The position numbers and the translations under genes were made by a program. A model generated the notes under the pieces. It was not told the DNA's origin. It did not search any database and was given only the letters and a program-made list of their open reading frames with translations. Positions 34,905 through 44,027 of a stretch of 64,000 bases of DNA are shown here, piece after piece. This stretch comes from Acidobacteriota bacterium. GTDB lineage: Bacteria > Acidobacteriota > Holophagae > Acanthopleuribacterales > Acanthopleuribacteraceae. Numbering within the stretch: position 1 is the stretch's first letter; each line of letters starts with the position of its first letter. The DNA lies in contig JACJWC010000007.1 of the NCBI GenBank assembly GCA_020637335.1, positions 124,001 through 188,000 on the forward strand, read 5' to 3'.

Positions 34905-36686
34905 ATGCTCTTGCTTATTTTATGTGGCTTCTTGTGCCTGGACGGAGAAACCGCCCCAATTCAAAAAGAGGTAGACACTTACCTGGCCCAATACACCCAA
35001 ACGTACTTGGATCTGTATTACAAATCAGCCCTGGCCGAATGGGATGCCAACACCAAAATCATCGATGGCGATGACAGCAACCAAAAAAAGGTGGAAGCGG
35101 CCAATGAAGCCATGGCCCAATTCACTGGCAGCACCGAGAACATCGAAAAAACGCGCGCCTTTTTAGCCAAAAAGGATCAACTCAGTGCTCTCCAAGTGCG
35201 TCAGCTGGAAGCAATCCTGTACGCTGCTGCCAATAACCCGCAAACCATTCCCGAACTGGTTAAAAAGCGCATTGCTGCAGAAGCGGTTCAAAACGAAAAT
35301 CTATTCGGCTTTGACTTCCAACTCAACGGCAAATCGGTCTCTACCAATGAATTGGATGACATTTTGGTCGATAGCACCGACCTTAAGCAACGTTTGGAAG
35401 CGTGGACTGTCTCCAAGGCCGTTGGCCCGACGCTAAAAGCAGGACTTGTCGATCTCGTCAAGCTGCGTAATGAAACCGTTCAAGCGCTCGGATATAAGGA
35501 CTATTTTGACTACCAAGTTTCTGCTTACGGCATGTCCTCCGAAGAAATGATGGCCATGATGGACGCCTTTATTCGGGAGCTGCGCCCGCTTTACCGCGAA
35601 TTGCACACCTGGGCCCGCTACGAATTGGCCAAAAAATACGGAACTGAAGTCCCCGACCAGTTGCCCGCCCACTGGCTGCCCAACCGCTGGGGCCAGGACT
35701 GGAGCGAAATGCTGACCGTTGAAGGTTTTGATTTGGATGCGGCCTTGGCGGATAAATCTGCCGAATGGGTGGTGCAACAAGGTGAAGCCTTTTACGTCTC
35801 TTTAGGCTTCCCCAAATTACCCCAAACCTTTTGGGACAAATCTTCGCTCTATCCCTTGCCCGCTGACGCCACTTACAAAAAAAACAACCATGCCAGCGCA
35901 TGGCATTTGGACCTGCAAAACGATGTACGCAGCCTGATGAGTGTTCAAAATAATGCGCGATGGTACAGCACGGTTCACCACGAACTGGGTCACATCTACT
36001 ACTACATTAGCTACAGTACGCCAAATGTTCCGCCCCTCCTGCGCGAAGGAGCTAACCGCGGTTTCCACGAGGGCGTTGGCTCTTTGATGGGTCTGGCTTC
36101 CAGCCAAAAGTTGTTTTTGCAAGGCCGAGGTTTGATCCCGGCCGATGCTCAAAGCGACGAAATCCAAGCATTGCTTAAAGAAGCGCTCGAGTTCGTTGTT
36201 TTTATCCCCTTCTCCGCCGGTGTGATGACCCACTTCGAACGCGATTTATACGAAGGCAAGATCAGCCCGAGTGAATACAACAAACGTTGGTGGGCCTATG
36301 CGGCCAAGTTTCAGGGCATGGTCCCGCCAGCAGAACGCGGCGAAGCCTTTTGCGATGCGGCCACCAAAACCCACATCAACAATGACGCCGCTCAATACTA
36401 CGACTATGCGATCAGCTTCATTCTGCTGCATCAACTACACGCTCATATCGCCAAAAACATCCTCAAACAGGATCCGCGCAATACCAATTACTACGGTAAC
36501 CCCAAGGTGGGGGCGTTTTTGAGTGAGATCCTGAAAAAAGGTGGGACCGAAGATTGGCGCAAAGTCATGCGTGAAAGTTTGGGTGAGGAAGTCAGTGCCA
36601 AGGCGATCCAGGACTATTTCGCGCCCCTGATGGCCTACCTGAAAAAGCAAAATGAGGGCCGCAAAGCCACCTTACCTGAACTGTAA
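34905..36686 (+). CDS. M2-family peptidyl-dipeptidase (ACE-like)
   Basis: 593 residues, single-domain length for M2. The zinc site is HHELGHIYYY (HExxH) with the downstream Glu in GFHEGVGSLMG. Other family segments include WDKSSLYPLP and HQLHAHIAK near the C terminus. The first 20 residues (MLLLILCGFLC) are hydrophobic, so it is exported, possibly as a lipoprotein at Cys7 or Cys11. It removes dipeptides from C termini, complementing the adjacent aminopeptidase. A GGAGG site precedes the ATG. Confidence 0.92.
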   Translation: MLLLILCGFLCLDGETAPIQKEVDTYLAQYTQTYLDLYYKSALAEWDANTKIIDGDDSNQKKVEAANEAMAQFTGSTENIEKTRAFLAKKDQLSALQVRQLEAILYAAANNPQTIPELVKKRIAAEAVQNENLFGFDFQLNGKSVSTNELDDILVDSTDLKQRLEAWTVSKAVGPTLKAGLVDLVKLRNETVQALGYKDYFDYQVSAYGMSSEEMMAMMDAFIRELRPLYRELHTWARYELAKKYGTEVPDQLPAHWLPNRWGQDWSEMLTVEGFDLDAALADKSAEWVVQQGEAFYVSLGFPKLPQTFWDKSSLYPLPADATYKKNNHASAWHLDLQNDVRSLMSVQNNARWYSTVHHELGHIYYYISYSTPNVPPLLREGANRGFHEGVGSLMGLASSQKLFLQGRGLIPADAQSDEIQALLKEALEFVVFIPFSAGVMTHFERDLYEGKISPSEYNKRWWAYAAKFQGMVPPAERGEAFCDAATKTHINNDAAQYYDYAISFILLHQLHAHIAKNILKQDPRNTNYYGNPKVGAFLSEILKKGGTEDWRKVMRESLGEEVSAKAIQDYFAPLMAYLKKQNEGRKATLPEL

Positions 36687-36710
36687 AGCCAAAAGTTAAA
36701 TCAAGAGCAA

Positions 36711-36755
36711 TTGGCCCGGCTGGCCCCTTTGGAATGGGGGCCAGCTAAAGGCCAA
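36711..36755. repeat. Long hairpin after the M2 peptidase gene
   Basis: Nested inverted repeats: an inner perfect GCTGGCCCC / GGGGCCAGC stem (36719-36727, 36737-36745) and outer TTGGCC / GGCCAA arms (36711-36716, 36750-36755). It could end the peptidase transcript, but there is no T tract. Confidence 0.5.
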
Positions 36756-36892
36756 AAACCGGGACATCTGCTTGATTTTCTGCCATTTTCAGGTCATGAT
36801 GAGGGGTTTGTGTCCGTCTGACGGGCTGCCCGCTTTATCGCTGTTTGGCAACGTCTTGAGCGTCCCGTCGAAATTTTATTTGGGAGATTTGC

Positions 36893-38107
36893 ATGCAGAA
36901 AATTGACGTCAAAAATCCAGTCGTTGAGCTTGATGGCGATGAAATGACCCGCATTATTTGGGCGTTCATTAAGGACAAGCTGATCTTGCCCTACCTCAAT
37001 TTAGAGATCGATTACTTTGATTTGGGCATGGAGCATCGCGATGCCACCAACGACCAGGTCACGATTGACGCGGCGAATGCCATCAAAAAACACAAAGTCG
37101 GCATTAAGTGCGCCACCATCACCCCAGACGAAGCGCGGGTCGAAGAGTTCAAGTTGAAAAAAATGTGGAAATCGCCCAACGGCACCATCCGCAATATTCT
37201 GGGTGGAACCGTTTTTCGTGAGCCAATCATTTGCCAGAACGTGCCCCGTTACGTGCCCGGCTGGTCCGATCCCATCGTTATTGGCCGTCATGCCTTTGGC
37301 GACCAGTACCGCGCAACCGATTTCAAAGTGCCCGGACCCGGAACTCTGACGTTGAGTTTTAAACCTGCCGATGGCGGACCCATTCAGGAACACGAAGTTT
37401 TCCAGTTCCCCTCCGGTGGTGTTGCCATGGGCATGTACAACCTGGACGAATCGATCATTGGTTTTGCCCGCAGCTGCATGCACTTCGCACTGGACCGCAA
37501 ATGGCCGCTGTACATGTCAACCAAAAACACCATTTTGAAAGCTTACGACGGCCGCTTCAAAGACCTGTTCCAACAAGTCTATGAGCAGGAATTTGTGAAA
37601 CAGTTCATGATGGCCGGTATCTCTTACGAACACCGCCTGATCGATGACATGGTTGCATTTGCGATGAAATCCAACGGCAAATTCGTATGGGCCTGTAAAA
37701 ACTACGACGGCGACGTTCAATCAGACACGGTTGCGCAAGGGTTCGGTTCACTGGGCTTGATGACCTCTGTTCTGCTCACCCCGGACGGCGAAATCTGCGA
37801 AGCAGAAGCCGCCCATGGCACAGTTACACGCCACTACCGCATGCACCAGCAGGGCAAACAAACTTCGACCAACCCGATTGCTTCGATATTTGCCTGGACC
37901 CGCGGTTTGGCCCACCGCGCCAAATTGGATGGCAACTCAGCACTGCAACATTTCAGCGAAACCTTGGAAAAGGTCTGCATTGAGACAGTTGAATCCGGCA
38001 AGATGACCAAGGATTTGGCTATCCTGATCGGGCCCGACACACCATGGCTCAATACACAGGACTTCCTGGACGCTATCGACACCAATCTGCGTGCGAAATT
38101 GGCTTGA
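36893..38107 (+). CDS. icd: NADP-dependent isocitrate dehydrogenase
   Basis: 404 residues, the eukaryote-like IDH type II subfamily. Key segments: VELDGDEMTRIIWAFIKDKL at the N terminus, KSPNGTIRNILGGTVFREPI (isocitrate-binding SPNGTIRN), VPGWSDPIVIGRHAFGDQYR, the metal-binding KNYDGDVQSDTVAQGFGSLG, and AAHGTVTRHYR with coenzyme-binding residues. It converts isocitrate to 2-oxoglutarate with NADPH formation. It is followed with a TTGA overlap by a lipid kinase gene, an unexpected partner. Confidence 0.96.
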   Translation: MQKIDVKNPVVELDGDEMTRIIWAFIKDKLILPYLNLEIDYFDLGMEHRDATNDQVTIDAANAIKKHKVGIKCATITPDEARVEEFKLKKMWKSPNGTIRNILGGTVFREPIICQNVPRYVPGWSDPIVIGRHAFGDQYRATDFKVPGPGTLTLSFKPADGGPIQEHEVFQFPSGGVAMGMYNLDESIIGFARSCMHFALDRKWPLYMSTKNTILKAYDGRFKDLFQQVYEQEFVKQFMMAGISYEHRLIDDMVAFAMKSNGKFVWACKNYDGDVQSDTVAQGFGSLGLMTSVLLTPDGEICEAEAAHGTVTRHYRMHQQGKQTSTNPIASIFAWTRGLAHRAKLDGNSALQHFSETLEKVCIETVESGKMTKDLAILIGPDTPWLNTQDFLDAIDTNLRAKLA

Positions 38108-38970
38108 AAGTTTGCCTGATCGCCAATCCGGTTTCGGGCCGCGGAAAAGCGGCCCGTTGGACCCATTTTCTGGAAAAAGAACTCAAGGCGCGCCAACATG
38201 TGGTGCGCCTTTTTTTTACGACGCCCAACCCCCAAGATCTGGCCCAGTTCACCCCCGATTTAGCGCCTGACGAGCGCGTCGTTGTGATTGGTGGCGACGG
38301 TACCTTTAATCTGGTCATTAATCATTTGCACCATCCGCACCCCTTGATTTTTCTGGGGCTGGGAACTGCAAACGTTTTGCGGGTCGAGTACCGGCAACCG
38401 AATAAACCGCGCCAGGTCATTGACTTCTTGGAACGTGGCCATTTGTTTCCAGCGCCTTGCGGCAGCATTAACGGGTCGCGAAAATTTGCCATGATGTGGA
38501 GCTGTGGTCTGGATGGCGCCATCCTGGCCAGCATCCACCAAAAAAGTAAAAACCGCTTCGGCAAACTAGCCATCGCATTGAGAGGCGTTGCATGCCTGCT
38601 CTCGTATCCTTTTTATCAGGCGGAAATTGAAACCGATTCGGACAACGCCAAAGGCGAGTTTATGCTGGTCTCGTGTATCAACCATTACGGTGGCCCGTTC
38701 CGCGTTTTTGGACCCAAGCAAACGGACAAGCCCTTAAAGATTATGTCCGCGCGCATTTCTTCACGCTGGCAAATGCTCTTGTTTTTCCTCAACCTGTTTA
38801 TGGGCAGAGCCGCACGACGAGCTCAAAATGCCATCTGGTCGGCTGACTGGGCGCGCATTCGCTGTGAACAGGTTCCGGGCCAGGTAGACGGCGATGCGTT
38901 TTCGTGCGCTGAACTCCGGATTGAACCGTGTCCTGATCCGATTTTCTTTTTGGTTTTGGACAAGGCCTAA
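38104..38970 (+). CDS. Diacylglycerol/sphingosine kinase-family lipid kinase
   Basis: About 288 residues starting at TTG 38104, which overlaps the icd stop by four bases (TTGA) and gives the N terminus MKVCLIANPVSGRGKAARW. The nucleotide-binding motif VIGGDGTFNLVIN and the FLGLGTANVLRVE loop match the DAGK catalytic domain. The C-terminal beta-rich half ends with GQVDGDAFSCAELRIEP (the conserved DGD/E). It phosphorylates diacylglycerol or another lipid alcohol at the inner membrane. It is contiguous with the downstream glycosyltransferase. Confidence 0.87.
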   Translation: MKVCLIANPVSGRGKAARWTHFLEKELKARQHVVRLFFTTPNPQDLAQFTPDLAPDERVVVIGGDGTFNLVINHLHHPHPLIFLGLGTANVLRVEYRQPNKPRQVIDFLERGHLFPAPCGSINGSRKFAMMWSCGLDGAILASIHQKSKNRFGKLAIALRGVACLLSYPFYQAEIETDSDNAKGEFMLVSCINHYGGPFRVFGPKQTDKPLKIMSARISSRWQMLLFFLNLFMGRAARRAQNAIWSADWARIRCEQVPGQVDGDAFSCAELRIEPCPDPIFFLVLDKA

Positions 38971-40125
38971 ATGATTTTGATTTGGCTGTTTCGCACCTTT
39001 TTTAGCCTGTGGTTGCTTTTGACTTTAGGGGTCTGGCGTTCGACCCGACGCTTACCCAAACTCAAAGCATCGACCCTTGAGTCCTATCCCCCGTTGACCG
39101 TTTTAATACCAGCGGCCAATGAACAGGAATCGATTAAAACAACCATTCAACGCTTGCTGGCCTGCAATTATCCGGACCTGAAAATTATTGCTGTAAACGA
39201 TCGTTCTACAGATGAAACGGGTAGCATTCTCAACCGTCTTGCCGAGGAAAACAATCGCCTTGAAGTCATTCATATCGAGAAGTTACCAGACGGATGGATG
39301 GGCAAGGTCCATGCCCTAAACACGGCCTGGCAACGGGTAACCAGCCCATGGTTTCTCGTCTGTGATGCAGATGTATCCTTCGCCCCAGATAGCCTCAAAC
39401 AAGCGGTTCAACATGCCATGGCTCACGATTTGGATCACCTCAGCCTCGTACCCCAACTCGGTGCCAAAAGCAAACCTGCGCAATGGGTGCTGGATAATTT
39501 CAGCATGATGGGTGTAGCAGGCATCCCATTTGACCATCGGGGCCGGGTCGGCGGACCAGGGTTCGGGATCGGCGCCTTCCAACTCATCAAAAGCGATTTT
39601 TTTAAACGCTGTCCCGGGTTCCCAGCGATTCAGTTGGAGGTCATTGACGATATCGCGCTCGGCCAAATGATCTACCGTTCGGGTGGGCACAGTGGCATCG
39701 CGAATGGCGCCAGCCAGGTGTCCCTGACCTGGTATGCGAATTGGCGTACGATTATTCTAGGCTTAGAAAAAAATCTATTTGCAGCTGCTACCGGCTATAG
39801 GATCTGGCCCATTCTTCCGATCGTGTTGGCCGCATGCCTGTTTCTGATTAGTCCCGTGGCGGTTTGGGCACTAGGTAGCCCAATAGACCAAGGCTGCGTG
39901 TTTGGGGGCATGGGCTTGCATTTTCTCGGCCTGGCCATTGCAGCCCGGCACATGAAAGTAAAACCCCGCCATGCGTTAGCCTCACCGTTTGCTTTGGCGA
40001 CCTTCCTTCTGGCCTTCTGTCATTCCAGTTGGGTCGTTTTATGTATGGGTGGGGTCCGTTGGCGGGGTACGTTTTACCCACTCAGCCAATTGCGCAAACA
40101 GCGCGACGCCAAACGCAGCGCCTGA
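38971..40125 (+). CDS. Membrane glycosyltransferase family 2 (HpnB/CrtQ-like)
   Basis: 384 residues. One N-terminal membrane helix precedes a GT-A domain with LTVLIPAANEQESI, AVNDRSTDETG (DxD-like), GWMGKVHALNTAW and CDADVSF, and further helices close the C terminus (WPILPIVLAACLFLISPVAV and later). GWMGKVHALN and the terminal RWRGTFYPLSQLR resemble HpnB- and carotenoid-type glycosyltransferases. It begins on the base after the lipid kinase stop, so both probably act in one glycolipid pathway. Confidence 0.82.
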   Translation: MILIWLFRTFFSLWLLLTLGVWRSTRRLPKLKASTLESYPPLTVLIPAANEQESIKTTIQRLLACNYPDLKIIAVNDRSTDETGSILNRLAEENNRLEVIHIEKLPDGWMGKVHALNTAWQRVTSPWFLVCDADVSFAPDSLKQAVQHAMAHDLDHLSLVPQLGAKSKPAQWVLDNFSMMGVAGIPFDHRGRVGGPGFGIGAFQLIKSDFFKRCPGFPAIQLEVIDDIALGQMIYRSGGHSGIANGASQVSLTWYANWRTIILGLEKNLFAAATGYRIWPILPIVLAACLFLISPVAVWALGSPIDQGCVFGGMGLHFLGLAIAARHMKVKPRHALASPFALATFLLAFCHSSWVVLCMGGVRWRGTFYPLSQLRKQRDAKRSA

Positions 40126-40127
40126 TT

Positions 40128-41696
40128 TTATTGGATGCGTTTCATGATCTGGGCCATACGGGCCGCTTCCTTGACCAGGCCCGGATGATTGGGCAGCTTT
40201 TTAAGCGCACTTTGGCAAAGCGCATTGGCTTCCTGAAATTGGTCCTTGGCCACGTGGGCTTCCACCAATTCAACCAGGACATTTCCGTAATCATCGCGGA
40301 AATCGTCTAAGCCCAGGTTTGACTTCTTGATTTTGGGGTCGGCAAACAATTTTTCGTATATGGCAGCGACCTTTTGAAAATCCTTACCCGCAGATTTGAG
40401 TTGGACTTGGTACGTATCCAATCGCAGGGCAGCCAAAGTCGGATGCTCGGCTACTTGGGCAGGCACCTGATCCAGTTTGGCAAAAATAGCAGCATAATCG
40501 CCGGCTTTTTGCGACTTGAGAACCCATCGGTGTAAGACGGCCAAATAATTGGTAACACCGTTTTCAACCGAAATGTCCTGGGCCACCAAGTCCAGTGCCT
40601 CCTCTAATTTGCCATCATCAACGGCGCCCGCCACCTGATTTTGGCGCATCCACAATTCCAGGTTTTGAGCGCGATCGGGAGCCCGTTCGCGCAAGGCAGC
40701 CCAGTAGCCGGCCTGATCCTCTGCATTGCCATACGAATCGCGGATCAATGCCTCCCAAATCAAGATATCCAGATTACAAACGGGATTGAGCGCCGCAGCC
40801 CGCTTGGCAAACGAAAGACCTTCGAGCAAAGCACCGCTGGTGCGCAAATGATCGGCTTGAACGCATAGGAGATGCGCGACACCCGTTTCGAATTTTTCGC
40901 GGTGCTCACCGGTTAAGGGCGCCAACTTCTCGCAGATGACCAGGGTTTCGGGAATCTTATTTTCGGCTTCAGCCACCTGCATCAAGGAAACACCTGCATT
41001 GAAACAGACTGGCAAAAACTCCTTGCGTTCGGGGTAACGGGAAAACCCAGCGGCCCCCAATAATCCGCACAATTCAATTTTCTTGTCATTGAATAAGGTC
41101 AACGCTTCGTTATAAAAGTGAGCATCCAGTTGTGGACCCACATAGGCGAAATTGGGCGCTAACTTTAAGCTTAGCTCCAATAACAAAGCGGATTGGGCTG
41201 GAAAAGTTTTAACCACCTGATAGGCGCCCAGGTTCATCATGGCCGATAACAGGTCCTGGCGGGTCCGCGTTCCTTCGAAGAATTGGGCATCTGCCTTCTT
41301 CGACAGACCTTTCAGCTGGTCTAGCTTTGTTTCAGGTGCTGCTGCCGCCAACAAAAACGCAGCGGTCACAGGACTAAATTGGCCTTCTAAGGCGGAGAGC
41401 GGGTCCGCTTCCAGGTCCTCACTCTTTTTCAACTTGCCATCCAGGTTTTTGCCTAGTTTTTTTAACCACTTGTCCGAGCCGGACTCGAGCCCTTCCGGTT
41501 GAATCTGCGCGAGGAAGTCGTGCAGTTTGGACTGGGCAACCTGCAACCCTTCAGAATCCAAATAACCCCCCGCCAACAAGCCCATTTCCAAAAAACCAAG
41601 ACCGGGCTCCTTCTCAGCAGAAACGCGAGTCAACACATTTTCTAACAGTCCACCGGAGTTGGCCTGGAACCCGAACATCAAACAAAGCAGCAGCAT
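40128..41696 (-). CDS. Secreted TPR-like helical repeat protein
   Basis: 522 residues. Signal peptide MLLLCLMFGFQANSGG, then an almost entirely helical Ala/Leu-rich protein with irregular TPR-like repeats, clearest in the second half (LEEALDLVAQDISVENGVTN; FQEANALCQSALKKLPNHPG). No catalytic motif. It starts 49 bases after the kinase stop on the same strand and may be co-transcribed with the receiver-kinase gene; its end nearly touches the convergent glycosyltransferase. A scaffold role in the periplasm is plausible, no more. Confidence 0.7.
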   Translation of the reverse strand: MLLLCLMFGFQANSGGLLENVLTRVSAEKEPGLGFLEMGLLAGGYLDSEGLQVAQSKLHDFLAQIQPEGLESGSDKWLKKLGKNLDGKLKKSEDLEADPLSALEGQFSPVTAAFLLAAAAPETKLDQLKGLSKKADAQFFEGTRTRQDLLSAMMNLGAYQVVKTFPAQSALLLELSLKLAPNFAYVGPQLDAHFYNEALTLFNDKKIELCGLLGAAGFSRYPERKEFLPVCFNAGVSLMQVAEAENKIPETLVICEKLAPLTGEHREKFETGVAHLLCVQADHLRTSGALLEGLSFAKRAAALNPVCNLDILIWEALIRDSYGNAEDQAGYWAALRERAPDRAQNLELWMRQNQVAGAVDDGKLEEALDLVAQDISVENGVTNYLAVLHRWVLKSQKAGDYAAIFAKLDQVPAQVAEHPTLAALRLDTYQVQLKSAGKDFQKVAAIYEKLFADPKIKKSNLGLDDFRDDYGNVLVELVEAHVAKDQFQEANALCQSALKKLPNHPGLVKEAARMAQIMKRIQ

Positions 41697-41745
41697 GTTC
41701 TCCTCCTTAGAGAATGGCGGCGATTATATCAGATCAAGCCACTTC

Positions 41746-43023
41746 TCAGGTCCGTTGGGATCTGACCCCTTCTATGGTGGATACCGATTGAAAATGGGCA
41801 CGTACTTTCATGAGGGCTGCAGCAAAGGATTCGGCACTCTCAAACCGAGCCATTTTATTTTTGGCAAGCGCTTTAAAGCAGATGGACTCCACTTCTTGAG
41901 GCACGCCAAAAGCCGCCAGGGATTCCGGCGCCTGGTGGACAGCCGCCCACAGCACCTTGATCGGTGAACCGGTAAAGGGCGGGTGACCGGCTAACAATTC
42001 ATAAAAGAGGACTCCCAACGCGTAAACATCCGTGCGGATATCCGCTTCTTCATGGGCATCAATTTGTTCGGGCGACATGTAACATGGCGTGCCAACCACA
42101 TCATGGGTTCGGGTTACCCGGGTTGCACTAGCCGCCATTTTGGCAGTACCAAAGTCCATTAATCGAATCTGGCCACTGGGCTCGACCATGACATTGGACG
42201 GTTTTACATCGCGATGAATGATGCCTTCACCATGAGCCGCATGTAACGCTTGTCCAATGGCAATCGTAATATCAACGGCCTCAGCAACCGAAACGCGGCG
42301 TTCCAAAATGATTTGGGACAGCGCCTTGCCCTCCACGTACTCCATGGTGAAATAAGAGATGGGCACCTCACTGAACTCATAAATCTGGACAACGCCAGGA
42401 TGTTGCACCCGGGCAATCAACTTGGCTTCCTGGCGGAACCGCTCGGATACACCTTGCTCCAGCTCTCCTGTTGGCAATAATGTTTTCAGCGCTACATCAC
42501 GGCCCAGTTTCATATCGCGGGCCCGGTATACGGATCCCATGCCGCCCCGTCCCACACATTCGAGGATCTGGTATTTGCCCACCACCGTTCCCTTTTCCAG
42601 GACATGTGCCGCCAACAGGGCCATATCCTTACCAATCCCCAAATGATGCATGGAAAGTTGACAGCGGATGCGAGCCAGTACTACCGAAAAAACAAAAGGC
42701 TTGGTGATGTAATCATTGGCGCCGAGTTCGAATCCGCGCAGGACAAAATCCGTTTCGGATTGGCCCGTCACCAAAATAATCGGGAGTCGCAGCCGGCTAT
42801 TCTGCTCGCGAATTCGGGTGAGAACCTGAAAGCCATCCATTTCGGGCATGTTGAGATCCAACAGGACCAAGTCATAATTTGTTTTTTCCAATGCATCAAA
42901 ACAGGCCGGACCATCTAATACATGGTCTGAGTGGAAGCCATAGCGGGCCAAATACGTGCTCAGCATTTGTCCGATACCCGGATCGTCGTCAACAATCAGA
43001 ATCTGATGTTCAATGGATTCCAT
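41746..43023 (-). CDS. Response-regulator receiver fused to a Ser/Thr protein kinase
   Basis: About 425 residues from ATG 43023. The N-terminal receiver domain has IVDDDPG and the phospho-acceptor Asp in LVLLDLNMPEMDGF (about residue 56) and Lys in YITKPF. A linker leads to a eukaryote-like kinase: glycine loop VGRGGMGSVYRA, VALKTLL, catalytic IIHRDVKPSNVMV, DFGTAK, and GTPCYMSPEQ. No membrane segment, so phosphorelay input would directly control Ser/Thr phosphorylation in the cytoplasm. It is divergent from the porin and PspA/SBP locus. Confidence 0.92.
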   Translation of the reverse strand: MESIEHQILIVDDDPGIGQMLSTYLARYGFHSDHVLDGPACFDALEKTNYDLVLLDLNMPEMDGFQVLTRIREQNSRLRLPIILVTGQSETDFVLRGFELGANDYITKPFVFSVVLARIRCQLSMHHLGIGKDMALLAAHVLEKGTVVGKYQILECVGRGGMGSVYRARDMKLGRDVALKTLLPTGELEQGVSERFRQEAKLIARVQHPGVVQIYEFSEVPISYFTMEYVEGKALSQIILERRVSVAEAVDITIAIGQALHAAHGEGIIHRDVKPSNVMVEPSGQIRLMDFGTAKMAASATRVTRTHDVVGTPCYMSPEQIDAHEEADIRTDVYALGVLFYELLAGHPPFTGSPIKVLWAAVHQAPESLAAFGVPQEVESICFKALAKNKMARFESAESFAAALMKVRAHFQSVSTIEGVRSQRT

Positions 43024-43261
43024 CAATGCCCCGTTCTAGTGGAAGAGAACCGACACGTTTCTTTTCGGAAGAACTGGCAACGACCTTAAGCCGCATCCGT
43101 TTTTTATCTCGTGGCCTTTCCGGAAACCGACCCAACCTTCTTTCCCTTGTTTTCTTTGGTGGCATTCAGATTTTTTTTGCATTGCCGATAAATTTGCTTA
43201 ATGATTTCCAGATTCCTACCGTAAAAAATCCTCCCTCAAGTAGACAGAAAGGGTTCAAACA

Positions 43262-43885
43262 ATGAAAACTACCGTGATTCTCGGAATTATGGCCCTGAGC
43301 GCAACCATCTGTGGATATGCTCAACTTTCAGCCAATATTGGCGTGACCAGCAACTACGTCTGGCGCGGTCTGACCCAAAACGAAGAAGACCCTGCGGTTC
43401 AGGGTGGCGTGGACTATGGTTGGGCCAATGGCATTTACATTGGGACTTGGGCCTCCAACGTGCCGAAACCTTATGACGTGGAAATTGATGGTTATCTCGG
43501 ATGGGCAGGTGAAACGGAATCCGGATTTGGCTGGGACATCGGTTATGTCTACTACGCCTACACAGGCGATAAGGACATCGAATTCGGCGAAGCCTATGTC
43601 GGTGGCGGCTTTAAGATGCTGGCCGCCAAGCTCTACCGCGATTTTGAAAATGAAACCACCTATTACGAATTGGGCCTGAATTTTGAGTTACCTGCGGATT
43701 TTGCCCTAAGTCTGCGCGGGGGCAATTACGATTTGGGCGGCGAAGATGGATCCGAGGTCGATTGGGAAGTGAAATTATCCAGACCATTTGGCAATTTGGA
43801 GGTTTCGGCTTTAATCGCCGACTCGGGCTTCGCGGACGACGTTCAATATGCGTTGACGGCCATATATACGTTTGGTGGTGAATAA
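43262..43885 (+). CDS. TorF-like putative outer-membrane porin
   Basis: 207 residues. Signal peptide MKTTVILGIMALSATICGYA, then an outer-membrane beta barrel beginning ANIGVTSNYVWRGLTQNEED, the hallmark of the TorF putative porin family (TIGR02001), and ending in an aromatic strand (YALTAIYTFGGE). It would let a small solute cross the outer membrane. It lies upstream of the SBP/OmpA locus on the same strand but has a promoter and a palindrome between it and the next gene, so it may be transcribed separately. Confidence 0.82.
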   Translation: MKTTVILGIMALSATICGYAQLSANIGVTSNYVWRGLTQNEEDPAVQGGVDYGWANGIYIGTWASNVPKPYDVEIDGYLGWAGETESGFGWDIGYVYYAYTGDKDIEFGEAYVGGGFKMLAAKLYRDFENETTYYELGLNFELPADFALSLRGGNYDLGGEDGSEVDWEVKLSRPFGNLEVSALIADSGFADDVQYALTAIYTFGGE

Positions 43886-43923
43886 GTCATTCATTGGGCC
43901 GGGAGTTTCTCACACGAATCCTG

Positions 43924-43940
43924 CATCACCCCCGGTGATG
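43924..43940. repeat. Perfect inverted repeat upstream of the SBP/OmpA operon
   Basis: CATCACC CCC GGTGATG, a perfect seven-base inverted repeat, ends 27 bases before the -35 of the operon promoter. It may be an activator site for that promoter or a small hairpin ending the porin message. Confidence 0.5.
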
Positions 43941-43967
43941 TGCAACAACTCCTGGCCGATCAAGGCT

Positions 43968-43996
43968 TTGATTTGCGCTGTTTTTTACCCTATGAT
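43968..43996 (+). promoter_or_regulatory. Promoter of the PspA/SBP/ABC operon
   Basis: -35 TTGATT (43968-43973), a 17-base spacer and -10 TATGAT (43991-43996). The predicted start is near 44003, 25 bases before the first gene. It is a sigma-70-type promoter; no sigma-54 GG/GC pair was found here. The -10 context CCTATGATGAT is the same as in the cox promoter. Confidence 0.6.
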
Positions 43997-44027
43997 GATG
44001 AGGCAACTTCTTCGTCTTGGAGCACTT

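Noticed and set aside
43027..43261. Possible sigma-54 promoter for the porin/PspA locus
   Set aside because: E. coli psp is sigma-54 dependent, so I looked for GG-N10-GC; the closest candidate near 43160-43185 has the wrong spacing.
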